A DNA stretch of 64,000 nt from Acholeplasmatales bacterium (GTDB lineage: Bacteria; Bacillota_I; Bacilli_A; ML615J-28; CAG-313), in the NCBI GenBank assembly GCA_003539625.1, contig DPOU01000003.1, positions 20,455-84,454 of the forward strand, in the 5' to 3' direction. Numbering within the stretch: position 1 is the first letter of the stretch; each line of letters opens with the position of its first letter. The notes under the pieces are model-generated. The model was given only the letters and a program-made list of their open reading frames with translations. It was not told the DNA's origin and did no database searches. The translations under genes were made by a program, and so were the position numbers. Of the stretch, positions 36,546 through 44,872 are shown piece by piece.

Positions 36546-37100
36546 TTATAATCTTTTTATAATTTTACCAGGATTACCGGCAACAAGACAATTAGCAGGA
36601 ATATCTTTTGTGACAACACTTCCAGCTCCAATGACAACATTATCACCAATGGTAACTCCTGGAAGTACACAAACATTTCCACCAATCCAAACATTATTTC
36701 CTATTTTAATTGGTTTAGCATATTCTAATCCTTTATTTCTTGACACATAATCTAACGGATGTCCAGCTGTATAGAATCCACAATTAGGACCAATAAATAC
36801 ATTATCGCCAAATTCTACTTTATTAGCGTCTAGTATAACTAAATTATGATTGGCGTAAAAATTTTTGCCTAAAGAAATATTAAATCCGTAATCGCAATAA
36901 AAATTAGGTTCTATCTCAAGAATATCTATTTTTTTGCCGAAAAGTTGTTCTAAAATTGCTTTTTTAGTATCACTATCTCTAACATCACAATCATTATATT
37001 TTTTGCATAGTTCCTTGGCTTTTAGTCTTTTTTTGGTCAATTCAGAGTTATAATTGGCATCATATAATTCGCCAGCTAACATCTTTTCTATTTCATTCAT
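36546..37100 (-). CDS. Maltose/galactoside O-acetyltransferase-type enzyme
   Basis: 184 residues. An N-terminal helical MAC domain (MNEIEKMLAGELYDANYNSE), then a left-handed beta-helix of hexapeptide repeats with AGHPLDYVSRNKGLEYAKPI (catalytic His) and IGNNVWIGGNVCVLPGVTIG. This is the Maa/LacA family, which acetylates sugars or sugar-like compounds with acetyl-CoA. The natural acceptor is unknown. It lies between lepB and rbgA, an insertion not related to their functions. Confidence 0.9.
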   Translation of the reverse strand: MNEIEKMLAGELYDANYNSELTKKRLKAKELCKKYNDCDVRDSDTKKAILEQLFGKKIDILEIEPNFYCDYGFNISLGKNFYANHNLVILDANKVEFGDNVFIGPNCGFYTAGHPLDYVSRNKGLEYAKPIKIGNNVWIGGNVCVLPGVTIGDNVVIGAGSVVTKDIPANCLVAGNPGKIIKRL

Positions 37101-37139
37101 ATTGGACTTTATTCCCTCCTAATTACTATCGCGATATTT

Positions 37140-38021
37140 TTATTTTCCTGTATATTCACCAATTTTACCTTTTGGTATAATGTAATTCATATGCTCAACT
37201 GCTACTCCGATAATATTTCCTTCTGGAATTAATCCAATTTGTCTACTATCGGTACTATTCAAGCGGTTATCACCCATTACAAAGTAATAACCTTCTGGTA
37301 TTACAAAACCATTTTGTTCATTTAAATACTTCTTTATACCATTTTCTTTATAGAAAACGCCATTGGTGTCAACCTGATTAATACCTCTTGGAGCCACTGT
37401 TTCACCATTTAACTTAAATGTGTGTGTAGCTTCATCCCATTTAATAGTATCACCTGGTACACCTATTACTCTCTTGATGAAATATTCTGTACTTCGATAA
37501 TCATTATCGGTGGGATTTACTTCTAATATAACAACTTCATTCTTGGTTATTTTTTTGTTGTATAATACCAAAACATGTTCGCCACTTTCGATAGTTGGTT
37601 CCATTGACATTCCTTCTACTGGGGTAATAATAAAAAGATAAGAAAAACAGAATATAGTTATAACAATACAAATAGGTAAAATTACAAAGATATCTAGTAC
37701 ATTGAAAATGCCTTGTTTGGTTTTAAACGGAATTTTGCTTAATAATTTTGGAGATATCTTTTGAAGTATTAATGCAACGATTCCAATAAAGCCTATAACA
37801 GCTGTAACTATCATTACAATGGTTAAAAAAGTAATGCTATTACTAAATGTAACATCGCCCTTAAAATTACTAACTTTAGAAAAGATAATTATAAATAAAT
37901 ATATTAATGTTGTTATTACACATATTATAATGCATTTAATCAGTTTTTTATCAATCGTTAATCTAGCAGCTAAAGGATTATTTTCTTTATAATAGTTTTC
38001 AAGATATTTATTTTTATCCAT
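37140..38021 (-). CDS. lepB: Signal peptidase I
   Basis: 293 residues. Three hydrophobic segments (about 26-46, 58-87 and 106-132), then the catalytic domain: PVEGMSMEPTIESGEHVLV with the nucleophile Ser, YFIKRVIGVPGDTI with the Lys base, and GYYFVMGDNRLNSTDSRQIG (box E). It removes signal peptides outside the membrane. It has more membrane segments than the simple Bacillus Sip enzymes. The start overlaps the ftsK end by eight bases. Confidence 0.95.
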   Translation of the reverse strand: MDKNKYLENYYKENNPLAARLTIDKKLIKCIIICVITTLIYLFIIIFSKVSNFKGDVTFSNSITFLTIVMIVTAVIGFIGIVALILQKISPKLLSKIPFKTKQGIFNVLDIFVILPICIVITIFCFSYLFIITPVEGMSMEPTIESGEHVLVLYNKKITKNEVVILEVNPTDNDYRSTEYFIKRVIGVPGDTIKWDEATHTFKLNGETVAPRGINQVDTNGVFYKENGIKKYLNEQNGFVIPEGYYFVMGDNRLNSTDSRQIGLIPEGNIIGVAVEHMNYIIPKGKIGEYTGK

Positions 38022-40107
38022 TTTGTTCTTCTCTTTCTAACATTTCTGTAAATTCTGCCTCATCAACTAACACTTCACGTTGTTTTCCTCTTACGCCTTC
38101 ACTGATGACATTCATTTCAATTAATGCAAGAATGATATCGTTGACACGATTGAATCCCATATTGAATATTTTAGTTAATTGATTAACTGATGCATTCTTA
38201 TTACGAACTATATAGTAAGCAACTTCTTCAAAGCATTCATCATTTCGTCCAGTATTGCGACTAACACTAGTATTTGCGGCTTGGCGTGATACAGTTGATT
38301 GATGAATTTCTTCTTTGGTTACAATGTAATCACAAGTATTGTTTTCACGTAAGAATCTAGTAACTTTTTTGATGTCACCATTGGGTACAAAGGCGCCTTG
38401 TAAACGTTGCTCTGGATGACCAGCATAACGTATAAGCATATCACCTTTTCCTTCTAATTTTTCAGCACCACTAGCTCCTAGTATTACTTTTGCATCATCG
38501 AATGAAGCAACCCTGAATGCTATTCTAGTATCAAAATTAGCTTTAATTGTACCTTTAATAACATCTTTAGAAGGTCTTTGAGCAGCAAGTAAAATGTTTA
38601 TACCAGCTGCACGAGCTTTTTGGGCAAGTCTTTGCATATAAGTTTCTATTTCTATTCCTGCATTAGTAAACCAATCACTAAATTCATCCATCATAACAAT
38701 AATATATGGCATAAGGGGTTCTTTATTTTCTTTTCTAACTTCGTTATAGTCCATTATGTTACGTTCTCCATATTTAGAAAATTCACCATAACGTCTTTCC
38801 ATCTCATCGCATACCCAAGCTAAGGCACTTTGAAAATCTTCTTGTTCAGTAACTACGGGCATTGCTAGATGTGGAATATCTTCATATGCACCAAGTTCGA
38901 TACGTTTTGGATCGATTAACACTAATCTTAATTGATCTGGTGTGAAATGATAAATTAAGCTAATTAAAAACGCATTTAAGCAGACACTTTTACCAGACTT
39001 AGTAGTACCCGCAATAAGACCATGAGGCATTTCAGTTAAATCTATATAAACAAAATTACCATAGTTATCTTGCCCAACTGCCACAGGTACAAAGAAAGGT
39101 GAATTTTTAAATTCTTTGCTTGCTAACATATCACCCAGGAAAACCGTACGCCTATTTTCTGGTCTTTTTGGCACTTCAATTCCCGCAAATGGTTTGCCAG
39201 GTATCGGTGTTTGAATTCTTATTGATTCGCATTGTAAATACATAAGTAAGTTAGATTCAACTTTTCTAATATCTTTGACATTAACACCTTGTTCAATTTT
39301 TATTAAAAATTGCGTTACTGTTGGTCCAAAAATATAACTTGCAACTGAAGCTTTGATTCCTGATTCTCTAAATGTTTGATTAATTATTTCAGCTTGTTCA
39401 CGAGCAGCTTGATTATTTTCTTTACTTTCTTGGCCAGATCTAGTTAATAAATCTAAACTTGGCGCAACATATTTTGTTTTCTTGACTTTAACAACTGGTT
39501 TTGTAGGTTGTACAACTTGTTGCTTTGGCACATTTTCAACAGGTTGAGGTTTTACAGGTGTTGCAATTTTTGGTTCTACCTTTTCAGTTTCAACCTCAAT
39601 TTTTTCTTCATAAGTATTAGTTGGAGCTTCCTTAGGTTTAATGTCTTCACGTTCAATTGGTTTATTAGCCATTTGTTGATAAGTAGTTGTGTATAAATCA
39701 ATATCATTATTTAAATCTTCGAAACTATCTTGATAAATTTGATCAATTTGACTTGTAATATCATATGTATCATCTTCTAGTTCAACACCATCATCAAAAT
39801 AACCTATTTGCTTGTCTACTATTGGTTCTTCAACTTTGATGTTTGGTTTATTTATATTAGGAGTTGGTTGTTCTTCTTTTTGAACAGTTTCTTTTCTAAT
39901 TGAATTATATCTACTTGGATCTACTCGATACCCGTATGATTCTGCATATGAGATTTTTTCTCTTAGTTTAGAATTACTATTAGTTTTTGTTTCCTCTTTT
40001 TGATCTCTAACCACTTCATCATCGTCACTCATTTTGCCGTTTCTTACGATACGATGAATATAAAACTCTCTTCTTTGGCTTAATTTATTTTTATCGCTAC
40101 TAAGCAT
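38014..40107 (-). CDS. ftsK: FtsK/SpoIIIE-type DNA translocase lacking membrane segments
   Basis: 697 residues. The motor is clear: Walker A AGTTKSGKSVCLNAFLISLI, Walker B IIVMMDEFSDWF, AQRPSKDVIKGTIKANFDTR, and a C-terminal gamma winged helix (NASVNQLTKIFNMGFNRVND) that reads KOPS/SRS. The first 220 residues are hydrophilic and rich in Pro, Glu, Lys and Gln, with no hydrophobic segment, whereas SpoIIIE and FtsK normally start with four. The preceding gene, which overlaps by eight bases, encodes a one-segment membrane protein and could supply the anchor. AGGAGG precedes the ATG. Confidence 0.92.
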   Translation of the reverse strand: MLSSDKNKLSQRREFYIHRIVRNGKMSDDDEVVRDQKEETKTNSNSKLREKISYAESYGYRVDPSRYNSIRKETVQKEEQPTPNINKPNIKVEEPIVDKQIGYFDDGVELEDDTYDITSQIDQIYQDSFEDLNNDIDLYTTTYQQMANKPIEREDIKPKEAPTNTYEEKIEVETEKVEPKIATPVKPQPVENVPKQQVVQPTKPVVKVKKTKYVAPSLDLLTRSGQESKENNQAAREQAEIINQTFRESGIKASVASYIFGPTVTQFLIKIEQGVNVKDIRKVESNLLMYLQCESIRIQTPIPGKPFAGIEVPKRPENRRTVFLGDMLASKEFKNSPFFVPVAVGQDNYGNFVYIDLTEMPHGLIAGTTKSGKSVCLNAFLISLIYHFTPDQLRLVLIDPKRIELGAYEDIPHLAMPVVTEQEDFQSALAWVCDEMERRYGEFSKYGERNIMDYNEVRKENKEPLMPYIIVMMDEFSDWFTNAGIEIETYMQRLAQKARAAGINILLAAQRPSKDVIKGTIKANFDTRIAFRVASFDDAKVILGASGAEKLEGKGDMLIRYAGHPEQRLQGAFVPNGDIKKVTRFLRENNTCDYIVTKEEIHQSTVSRQAANTSVSRNTGRNDECFEEVAYYIVRNKNASVNQLTKIFNMGFNRVNDIILALIEMNVISEGVRGKQREVLVDEAEFTEMLEREEQNG

Positions 40108-40912
40108 CTTGTTCCTCCTTTTCTAATTCTTCTAAAATTTGTTCAATTTCCATTTCTCTGATTGATTTTTCTTTATCAAAGATTTTTTTACTATATGTTT
40201 TATTACTTTCATCCGCAACTATATCAATAATTATTAAAGATATTTTTCTTGTCGCAAAACTGATTGTTGAATTAACCACTAGTTTTTTAAACCAGTGAAT
40301 GGGATTTATTATTTTTACAGCATCAATCAAGAAACTCTTTATTTTACCAACATGGGCTTTTTTAGTTGCTTTTACTATTTTGTTTTCATCTATTCTTTTT
40401 TTAGTATCAATTATTTCAAATATTTTACTGACACTTATTTTTTTAAATGGTTTTAAAATTGGATGATCAAAAACCTCATCAATACGATTAGATAAATAGT
40501 GTAAAAATAATATCATTTCTTCAATTGTAAGCTCATATAATGGATATTTCGAAGTTGGATAATATAATGTGGCAATTTGATTTATTTCTAAATATAATTT
40601 GCTACCCAAGACTTCAAAACGTTCTCTAACCATTAAGCCTTCGGTATCTTCAACATAACTTTTTTTAATATTCTCAACTATTTCTTGAACCAATTCATCA
40701 CTTGCAATAAAAGCATTGGCTTTTATTTTTTCTTCTTGATTATTTATTGATTTAAATAGTAATATACTATATATGCTTGAACAAATGACAAAACCTACAA
40801 CTATTCCTGCCACCAATATCCAAAAAGAAGACCAGCTAATGGTTTCTTGTAATTTAGAAAATAGTTCAGTAAAGAAGCCATCTATTTTTTCAATTAATGA
40901 ATTATAAACCAC
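40100..40912 (-). CDS. One-segment membrane protein, translationally coupled to ftsK, unrecognised
   Basis: About 270 residues. A short N-terminus (MYNSLIEKIDGFFTEL), one membrane helix at about 25-53 (SSFWILVAGIVVGFVICSSI), then a charged cytosolic domain with a middle segment INPIHWFKKLVVNSTISFAT and a Glu-rich coiled end. I do not recognise the family. The frame extends upstream, but the promoter lies in that extension; GGGAG is nine bases before the GTG at 40910-40912 and only two before an ATG at 40919-40921, so the GTG is preferred. The gene overlaps ftsK by eight bases and heads the operon. Confidence 0.75.
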   Translation of the reverse strand: MVYNSLIEKIDGFFTELFSKLQETISWSSFWILVAGIVVGFVICSSIYSILLFKSINNQEEKIKANAFIASDELVQEIVENIKKSYVEDTEGLMVRERFEVLGSKLYLEINQIATLYYPTSKYPLYELTIEEMILFLHYLSNRIDEVFDHPILKPFKKISVSKIFEIIDTKKRIDENKIVKATKKAHVGKIKSFLIDAVKIINPIHWFKKLVVNSTISFATRKISLIIIDIVADESNKTYSKKIFDKEKSIREMEIEQILEELEKEEQDA

Positions 40913-40940
40913 TAAACTCATCTCCCATCTACTTCTAATT

Positions 40941-40969
40941 ATTTTACCATAAAGTACTTTAAATTGCAA
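40941..40969 (-). promoter_or_regulatory. Promoter of the one-TM gene - ftsK - lepB - maa - rbgA - rnhB operon
   Basis: TTGCAA, 17 bases, TAAAAT (40941-40946) on the minus strand. The following six genes are tightly packed to the rnhB terminator. Confidence 0.7.
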
Positions 40970-41009
40970 GAAAATATCTATATATTTTATTGGCATAAAA
41001 ACGCATAAT

Positions 41010-41038
41010 TAGACAATTGTTATAAGATATGTTATAAT
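41010..41038 (+). promoter_or_regulatory. Promoter of the HAD phosphatase gene
   Basis: TAGACA, 17 bases, TATAAT (41033-41038) on the plus strand. Confidence 0.75.
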
Positions 41039-41074
41039 TGATTTACTTATTAATTATGTAAAGTTGGTGATATT

Positions 41075-41887
41075 ATGAAACCTTATTTAATTGTTATTGA
41101 TTTAGATGGTACATTGATGTTAGACTTTTCACATTATGACCAAGAAACTTTTGATTATATAAAGAAATTGAGCCACGAAGGGCATAAAATTATGTTAGCA
41201 ACCGGAAGACCACTTCGTTCAAGTTATTTTGTCTATGAAGCATTAGGTCTTGATACCCCTTTAATCAACTATAACGGAGCTCGTGTAACTAATCCTAAAG
41301 ATCCAAACTATCCTACCACTGATTTAAGAATAAGTCGTGATGATTTGCTTGAAATAATTGATTTTACTAAGGATGATTTGATTAACGTATTTTGTGAAAT
41401 TATTGATGACATCTATGTTCAAGAATATAATGAATTTATCCATCCTTTTTTACACATTAATAGTGATTTTGGAAAATTACATATTGGAAAATTGCGTGAT
41501 ACATTACCAGATGATCCCAATGGCTCTTTATTTTTTCTAAAAAAAGGAACTATAGATCGTTTTGTTGAACATATAAATAATAACTATAAAGGTAGATTAT
41601 TTCCAAGATATTGGGAAATTGATGATAACTATATAGTTGAGGTATACAATCCTCTAGTTGATAAAAGTGTTGGTTTTGAGAATGCTTGTAAATACTATAA
41701 TATTCCAAAAGTTCGAACTATAGCTATTGGCGATGGTCACAATGATATTGGAATGTTAGACTTTGCACATATCAAAGTTGCTATGAAGAACGCAAATCCT
41801 GAGTTATTTAGTCATGCTAATTATATTACAGAAAGATTTGACCAACAAGGAGTTTTAAAATTTTTAAAAAGTTTCTTTGAAGAGTAA
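41075..41887 (+). CDS. HAD-superfamily phosphatase, Cof type
   Basis: 270 residues. LIVIDLDGTLM (5-15) holds the nucleophile Asp, LATGRPLRS motif II, and IAIGDGHNDIGMLDFAHIKV motif IV, with a C2 cap between, as in the Cof/YbjI group of sugar-phosphate or flavin-phosphate phosphatases. Exact substrate is open. It is one of few plus-strand genes here, a single-gene unit with its own promoter and terminator. Confidence 0.88.
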   Translation: MKPYLIVIDLDGTLMLDFSHYDQETFDYIKKLSHEGHKIMLATGRPLRSSYFVYEALGLDTPLINYNGARVTNPKDPNYPTTDLRISRDDLLEIIDFTKDDLINVFCEIIDDIYVQEYNEFIHPFLHINSDFGKLHIGKLRDTLPDDPNGSLFFLKKGTIDRFVEHINNNYKGRLFPRYWEIDDNYIVEVYNPLVDKSVGFENACKYYNIPKVRTIAIGDGHNDIGMLDFAHIKVAMKNANPELFSHANYITERFDQQGVLKFLKSFFEE

Positions 41888-41916
41888 AAAATGAATTATT
41901 TGAATGAAATAGTCAA

Positions 41917-41952
41917 GAAAAAGTAGGCACAAAAAGTGTCTACTTTTATTTT
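41917..41952. terminator. Bidirectional terminator between the HAD gene and glycerate kinase
   Basis: Stem AAAAGTAGGCAC...GTGTCTACTTTT (one mismatch/wobble) with T-rich tails on both strands. Confidence 0.85.
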
Positions 41953-41985
41953 ACCATTTCACTGTTTGAATTCATTTTTTATTTT

Positions 41986-43080
41986 TTATAGTTTTATTGT
42001 GCCTAGTAATTTTTCAAGCATTTCAATAGGTTTACTCATTGATTCTTCTATTGTTGCAACATTTGGAACAATAGGGTATATTTCATCTTCAACACTATCA
42101 ATGGTTGAACTACCACCTATTAGGATTAATCTTTTTGGATGATATTTTTTTATTCCACTTATTACTTTTCCATTTAAAGTCTGACTATCAATTTTTCCTT
42201 CGCCACTGAAAACAACATCATATTCTTTCACTAGTTTTGAAAAATTCACCAGTTCTAATAAGGTATCAATTCCTGCTTTAATACTACTTCCAAAATAATA
42301 TCGCATAGTATAGCCCACACCTCCTGCTGCACCTGCTCCCGGGAAATCAATAGGATGTTCTTTTAAAAGTTTATTATGCGTACATTTATAAAAATGTTTT
42401 ACATTTTGTTCCATTGCAAATAGGTATTCTGGTTTTGCACCCTTTTGAGAAGCAAAAACTCTAACTGTACCTAATTCGCCAAGAACTGGATTTTGAACAT
42501 CAGTTAATGTTACAAATTCTATACCTTTTATTAATTTTTTAAAATAATTCAAATTCATTTTTCTAATTTTCATTAATTGTGAATTATTCATTTTAGTAAG
42601 TTTAAAACCTTTATCATCTAAAAACTCCACGCCCATTGCTTCTAGCATCCCTGCCCCCATATCTGTGGTTGCGGAACCTCCAATACCAAGAACAATTTTC
42701 TTTGGATGATGAATTTCAATTACTTTTTTCATTAATTGACCAAGTCCATAAGTTGAACTTTTTACCGCATCTTTCTTATCATTCGGTATTTTAGTAAGCC
42801 CTGATGCTTCTGCAAGTTCAATATAAGCTATCTTTTGATTTTCATCATATAAATATTTGGCATTTGTTTTATTAAATAAAGGATCATTTACTACCATACT
42901 TTTATATTCTAAATTTGCTACTACTTTTATTACTTCTAAAAAACCTTCACCACCATCAGATATTGGAATATATTTTGCATCATGACCCTCTTTATTGTAA
43001 TGTTCACAAACTATCTTACCAACTTCACTAGAACTTAAAGTCCCTTTAAACGAATCACATATTGCTAGAATTTTTAACAT
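41986..43080 (-). CDS. glxK: Glycerate kinase
   Basis: 364 residues of the GlxK/GarK family. LAICDSFKGTLSSSEVGKIV at the N-terminus, PISDGGEGFLEVI, and IVLGIGGSATTDMGAGMLEA are the family motifs. It phosphorylates D-glycerate to 2- or 3-phosphoglycerate. AAGGAAG precedes the ATG, which lies 26 bases inside the end of ribU, so the gene is coupled to it and falls under the FMN riboswitch. Confidence 0.93.
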   Translation of the reverse strand: MLKILAICDSFKGTLSSSEVGKIVCEHYNKEGHDAKYIPISDGGEGFLEVIKVVANLEYKSMVVNDPLFNKTNAKYLYDENQKIAYIELAEASGLTKIPNDKKDAVKSSTYGLGQLMKKVIEIHHPKKIVLGIGGSATTDMGAGMLEAMGVEFLDDKGFKLTKMNNSQLMKIRKMNLNYFKKLIKGIEFVTLTDVQNPVLGELGTVRVFASQKGAKPEYLFAMEQNVKHFYKCTHNKLLKEHPIDFPGAGAAGGVGYTMRYYFGSSIKAGIDTLLELVNFSKLVKEYDVVFSGEGKIDSQTLNGKVISGIKKYHPKRLILIGGSSTIDSVEDEIYPIVPNVATIEESMSKPIEMLEKLLGTIKL

Positions 43081-43720
43081 TATCTTCCTTCCTTGTTTTG
43101 AATAATTCTTTCTTGAATAGATCAGAGATACGTTTATATACCATAAAAGTTACTATTGAAGCTAATATAGATAATAATAAATTAAATGGTAATACTGCAC
43201 CAAATAGATATAACCTCATAAAGTTGTTTTCATTGATGCTAGGTAATACTTTTTTACAAACTTCAATAATCATTGCCATTCCACCAGCATCAGCATAGAA
43301 TTTTGCGTAGAAATCGATTAAAAAGGCATAGTTAGTAATAATAGCCATTAATACCCAGGCAATTGAACCAAATATTAAAGCTATAGCTCCACCCTTTTTA
43401 GTCTTAATCTTTTTATATATTATTGAACTTGTTAAAACTGTTGCAATTCCAATTAGAAAGTCAGCAAGTTCACCAACACAAGCAGTTGAACTAAATGGTA
43501 GTTTTATTAATGTTCTTATTGCTACTATTAGTCCTCCTGCAAAAGGTCCTAAAATAAATCCGCCTAGAATTGCCGGTAAATTAGAAAATTGAATTTCTAA
43601 AAAACTAGGGAATAAAAAAGGTAGAGGAAATTTGGGTATAAAATACAATATACTTGATAAGGCCGCAAGTATTGCGATTTTTGTCATATAATCTATTGTT
43701 TTTTTGTTTTTATCTTTCAT
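43055..43720 (-). CDS. ribU: Riboflavin ECF transporter S component RibU
   Basis: 221 residues with about six membrane segments. The N-terminus MKDKNKKTIDYMTKIAILAA and FPSFLEIQFSNLPAILGGFI fit the substrate-binding subunits of ECF transporters, and the FMN riboswitch just upstream points to riboflavin. The frame runs 18 codons further up, but that part is the riboswitch terminator; GGAG stands six bases before the ATG at 43718-43720. The stop is TGA, inside glxK. Confidence 0.92.
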   Translation of the reverse strand: MKDKNKKTIDYMTKIAILAALSSILYFIPKFPLPFLFPSFLEIQFSNLPAILGGFILGPFAGGLIVAIRTLIKLPFSSTACVGELADFLIGIATVLTSSIIYKKIKTKKGGAIALIFGSIAWVLMAIITNYAFLIDFYAKFYADAGGMAMIIEVCKKVLPSINENNFMRLYLFGAVLPFNLLLSILASIVTFMVYKRISDLFKKELFKTRKEDNVKNSSNM

Positions 43721-43733
43721 TTTATTCTCCATA

Positions 43734-43763
43734 TAAAAACCCCTAAATATACATTCAGGGGGG
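43734..43763 (-). terminator. Riboswitch-controlled terminator before ribU
   Basis: Minus-strand stem CCCCTGAA...TTAGGGG followed by TTTTTATA, directly between the FMN aptamer and the ribU ribosome binding site. FMN binding would let it form. Confidence 0.85.
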
Positions 43764-43781
43764 TATTTTAACATATTGTCA

Positions 43782-43888
43782 AATCTTCTTTCATCTAGAC
43801 TATACTATCGGTTTTGGAATTTCACCAAATCATGCAAATGCTTGTGGACTTTACCACCGGTCGGGATTTTCACCCTGCCCTGAAGATA
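43782..43888 (-). promoter_or_regulatory. FMN riboswitch (RFN element)
   Basis: The minus strand has the highly conserved blocks ATCTTCAGGGCAGGGTGAAA, CCCGACCGGTGGTAAAGTCC, TTTGGTGAAATTCC, AAAACCGATAGTATAGTCTA and GATGAAAGAAGAT, in order and with the closing P1 helix ATCTTC/GAAGAT. This is a complete FMN aptamer. It controls ribU and probably glxK by transcription termination. Confidence 0.98.
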
Positions 43889-43893
43889 CTTTT

Positions 43894-43922
43894 ATTCTAA
43901 ACCAATATGCTAGATTTTACAA
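43894..43922 (-). promoter_or_regulatory. Promoter of the FMN riboswitch - ribU - glxK transcript
   Basis: TTGTAA, 17 bases, TAGAAT (43894-43899) on the minus strand, just before the aptamer. Confidence 0.65.
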
Positions 43923-43931
43923 ATAAATTGC

Positions 43932-44060
43932 TTAAGATTTACGTCTATTGTTATGAATTTCACTTGATATTTCATTCTTTAAATTTTCTTCTAATTCTTT
44001 TTCACTCACAAAATTTTTGGTTAAGTTTCGTAAGCCTTCATTTATTCTTTTCTTTTTCAT
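43932..44060 (-). CDS. Small basic protein, unrecognised (42 residues)
   Basis: MKKKRINEGLRNLTKNFVSE begins a 42-residue frame of charged, helical composition with no hydrophobic segment. The ATG (44058-44060) has GGTGA seven bases ahead, and the gene lies 47 bases after recX on the same strand, so it is probably the last gene of the yitT-recX unit. No family recognised. Composition and ribosome binding site support it; length alone does not. Confidence 0.5.
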   Translation of the reverse strand: MKKKRINEGLRNLTKNFVSEKELEENLKNEISSEIHNNRRKS

Positions 44061-44107
44061 TCTTTTCACCAATAAATTGTATGTTGAAACTTTATAAAAA
44101 AGTACTA

Positions 44108-44872
44108 TTATTTTAGAATTCTTTTGATATCAGAGCATTCATATCCTTTTGCTAGTAACCTTGCAATTATTTTTTCTTTTTCAATGTTCTTATCTTGCAA
44201 TTTTTCGTATTCTTTTATTAATCGTTCTTGTGAATTATCTGTAAAAGTAATATTACTCATTGCATAGTTAATGGCATCTTGTCCATAACCTTCTCTTAGC
44301 AATTTTTCTATTAATTGCATTTTTTGTTTTTTTATTGGATAATCAGATTCCGGTTTAACAAGTTTTTCAGCAATTCTTAATGCATTAGCAAATTCATCAT
44401 CTTTTTCGTATTTGCTGAGATTTTCATTTATTAAGTCTTGTTCTATACCTTTTTTTATTAAGAGATTGTAAATTGCTTTTTTTCCTTTGCCTTTTCTAAT
44501 TAATTCCTCGGTATAACGATTGGCATATCTTTCATCATCAATAAAACCAATTTTTTCAAGCTTTTTGATAATTTTATTAATGGTACTTTCGTCAAGTTGG
44601 AATTTTGTTAAATACTCATTTATCTCTTTTTTGGTTCTTGGTTTGAAATCGATAAAATGCAATGCTTTGTTGTAATACACCGTATTATCAACGTCAGTCA
44701 TTAAAGTTTTATAAGTTTTTTGATCTAAGACATTACCTTTTATTAAACGATAACTTACTATTTGATCTTCATTTACTAAATAGTCTTCATCAATTTCTTC
44801 AAACCTTAGGTAATATTTTTTACCATTTTTAACTACTTCTTTTATAGTGTATGCTTTATTTACTTGGCTCAT
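44108..44872 (-). CDS. recX: Regulatory protein RecX
   Basis: 254 residues in the preferred form. Three-helix RecX repeats are visible: ALHFIDFKPRTKKEINEYLT, KLEKIGFIDDERYANRYTEE and LLREGYGQDAINYAMSNI. It modulates RecA filaments. AAAAGGA precedes the ATG at 44870-44872, which lies 17 bases inside the end of the YitT gene; the frame is open further up but that part overlaps the YitT gene. Confidence 0.92.
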   Translation of the reverse strand: MSQVNKAYTIKEVVKNGKKYYLRFEEIDEDYLVNEDQIVSYRLIKGNVLDQKTYKTLMTDVDNTVYYNKALHFIDFKPRTKKEINEYLTKFQLDESTINKIIKKLEKIGFIDDERYANRYTEELIRKGKGKKAIYNLLIKKGIEQDLINENLSKYEKDDEFANALRIAEKLVKPESDYPIKKQKMQLIEKLLREGYGQDAINYAMSNITFTDNSQERLIKEYEKLQDKNIEKEKIIARLLAKGYECSDIKRILK

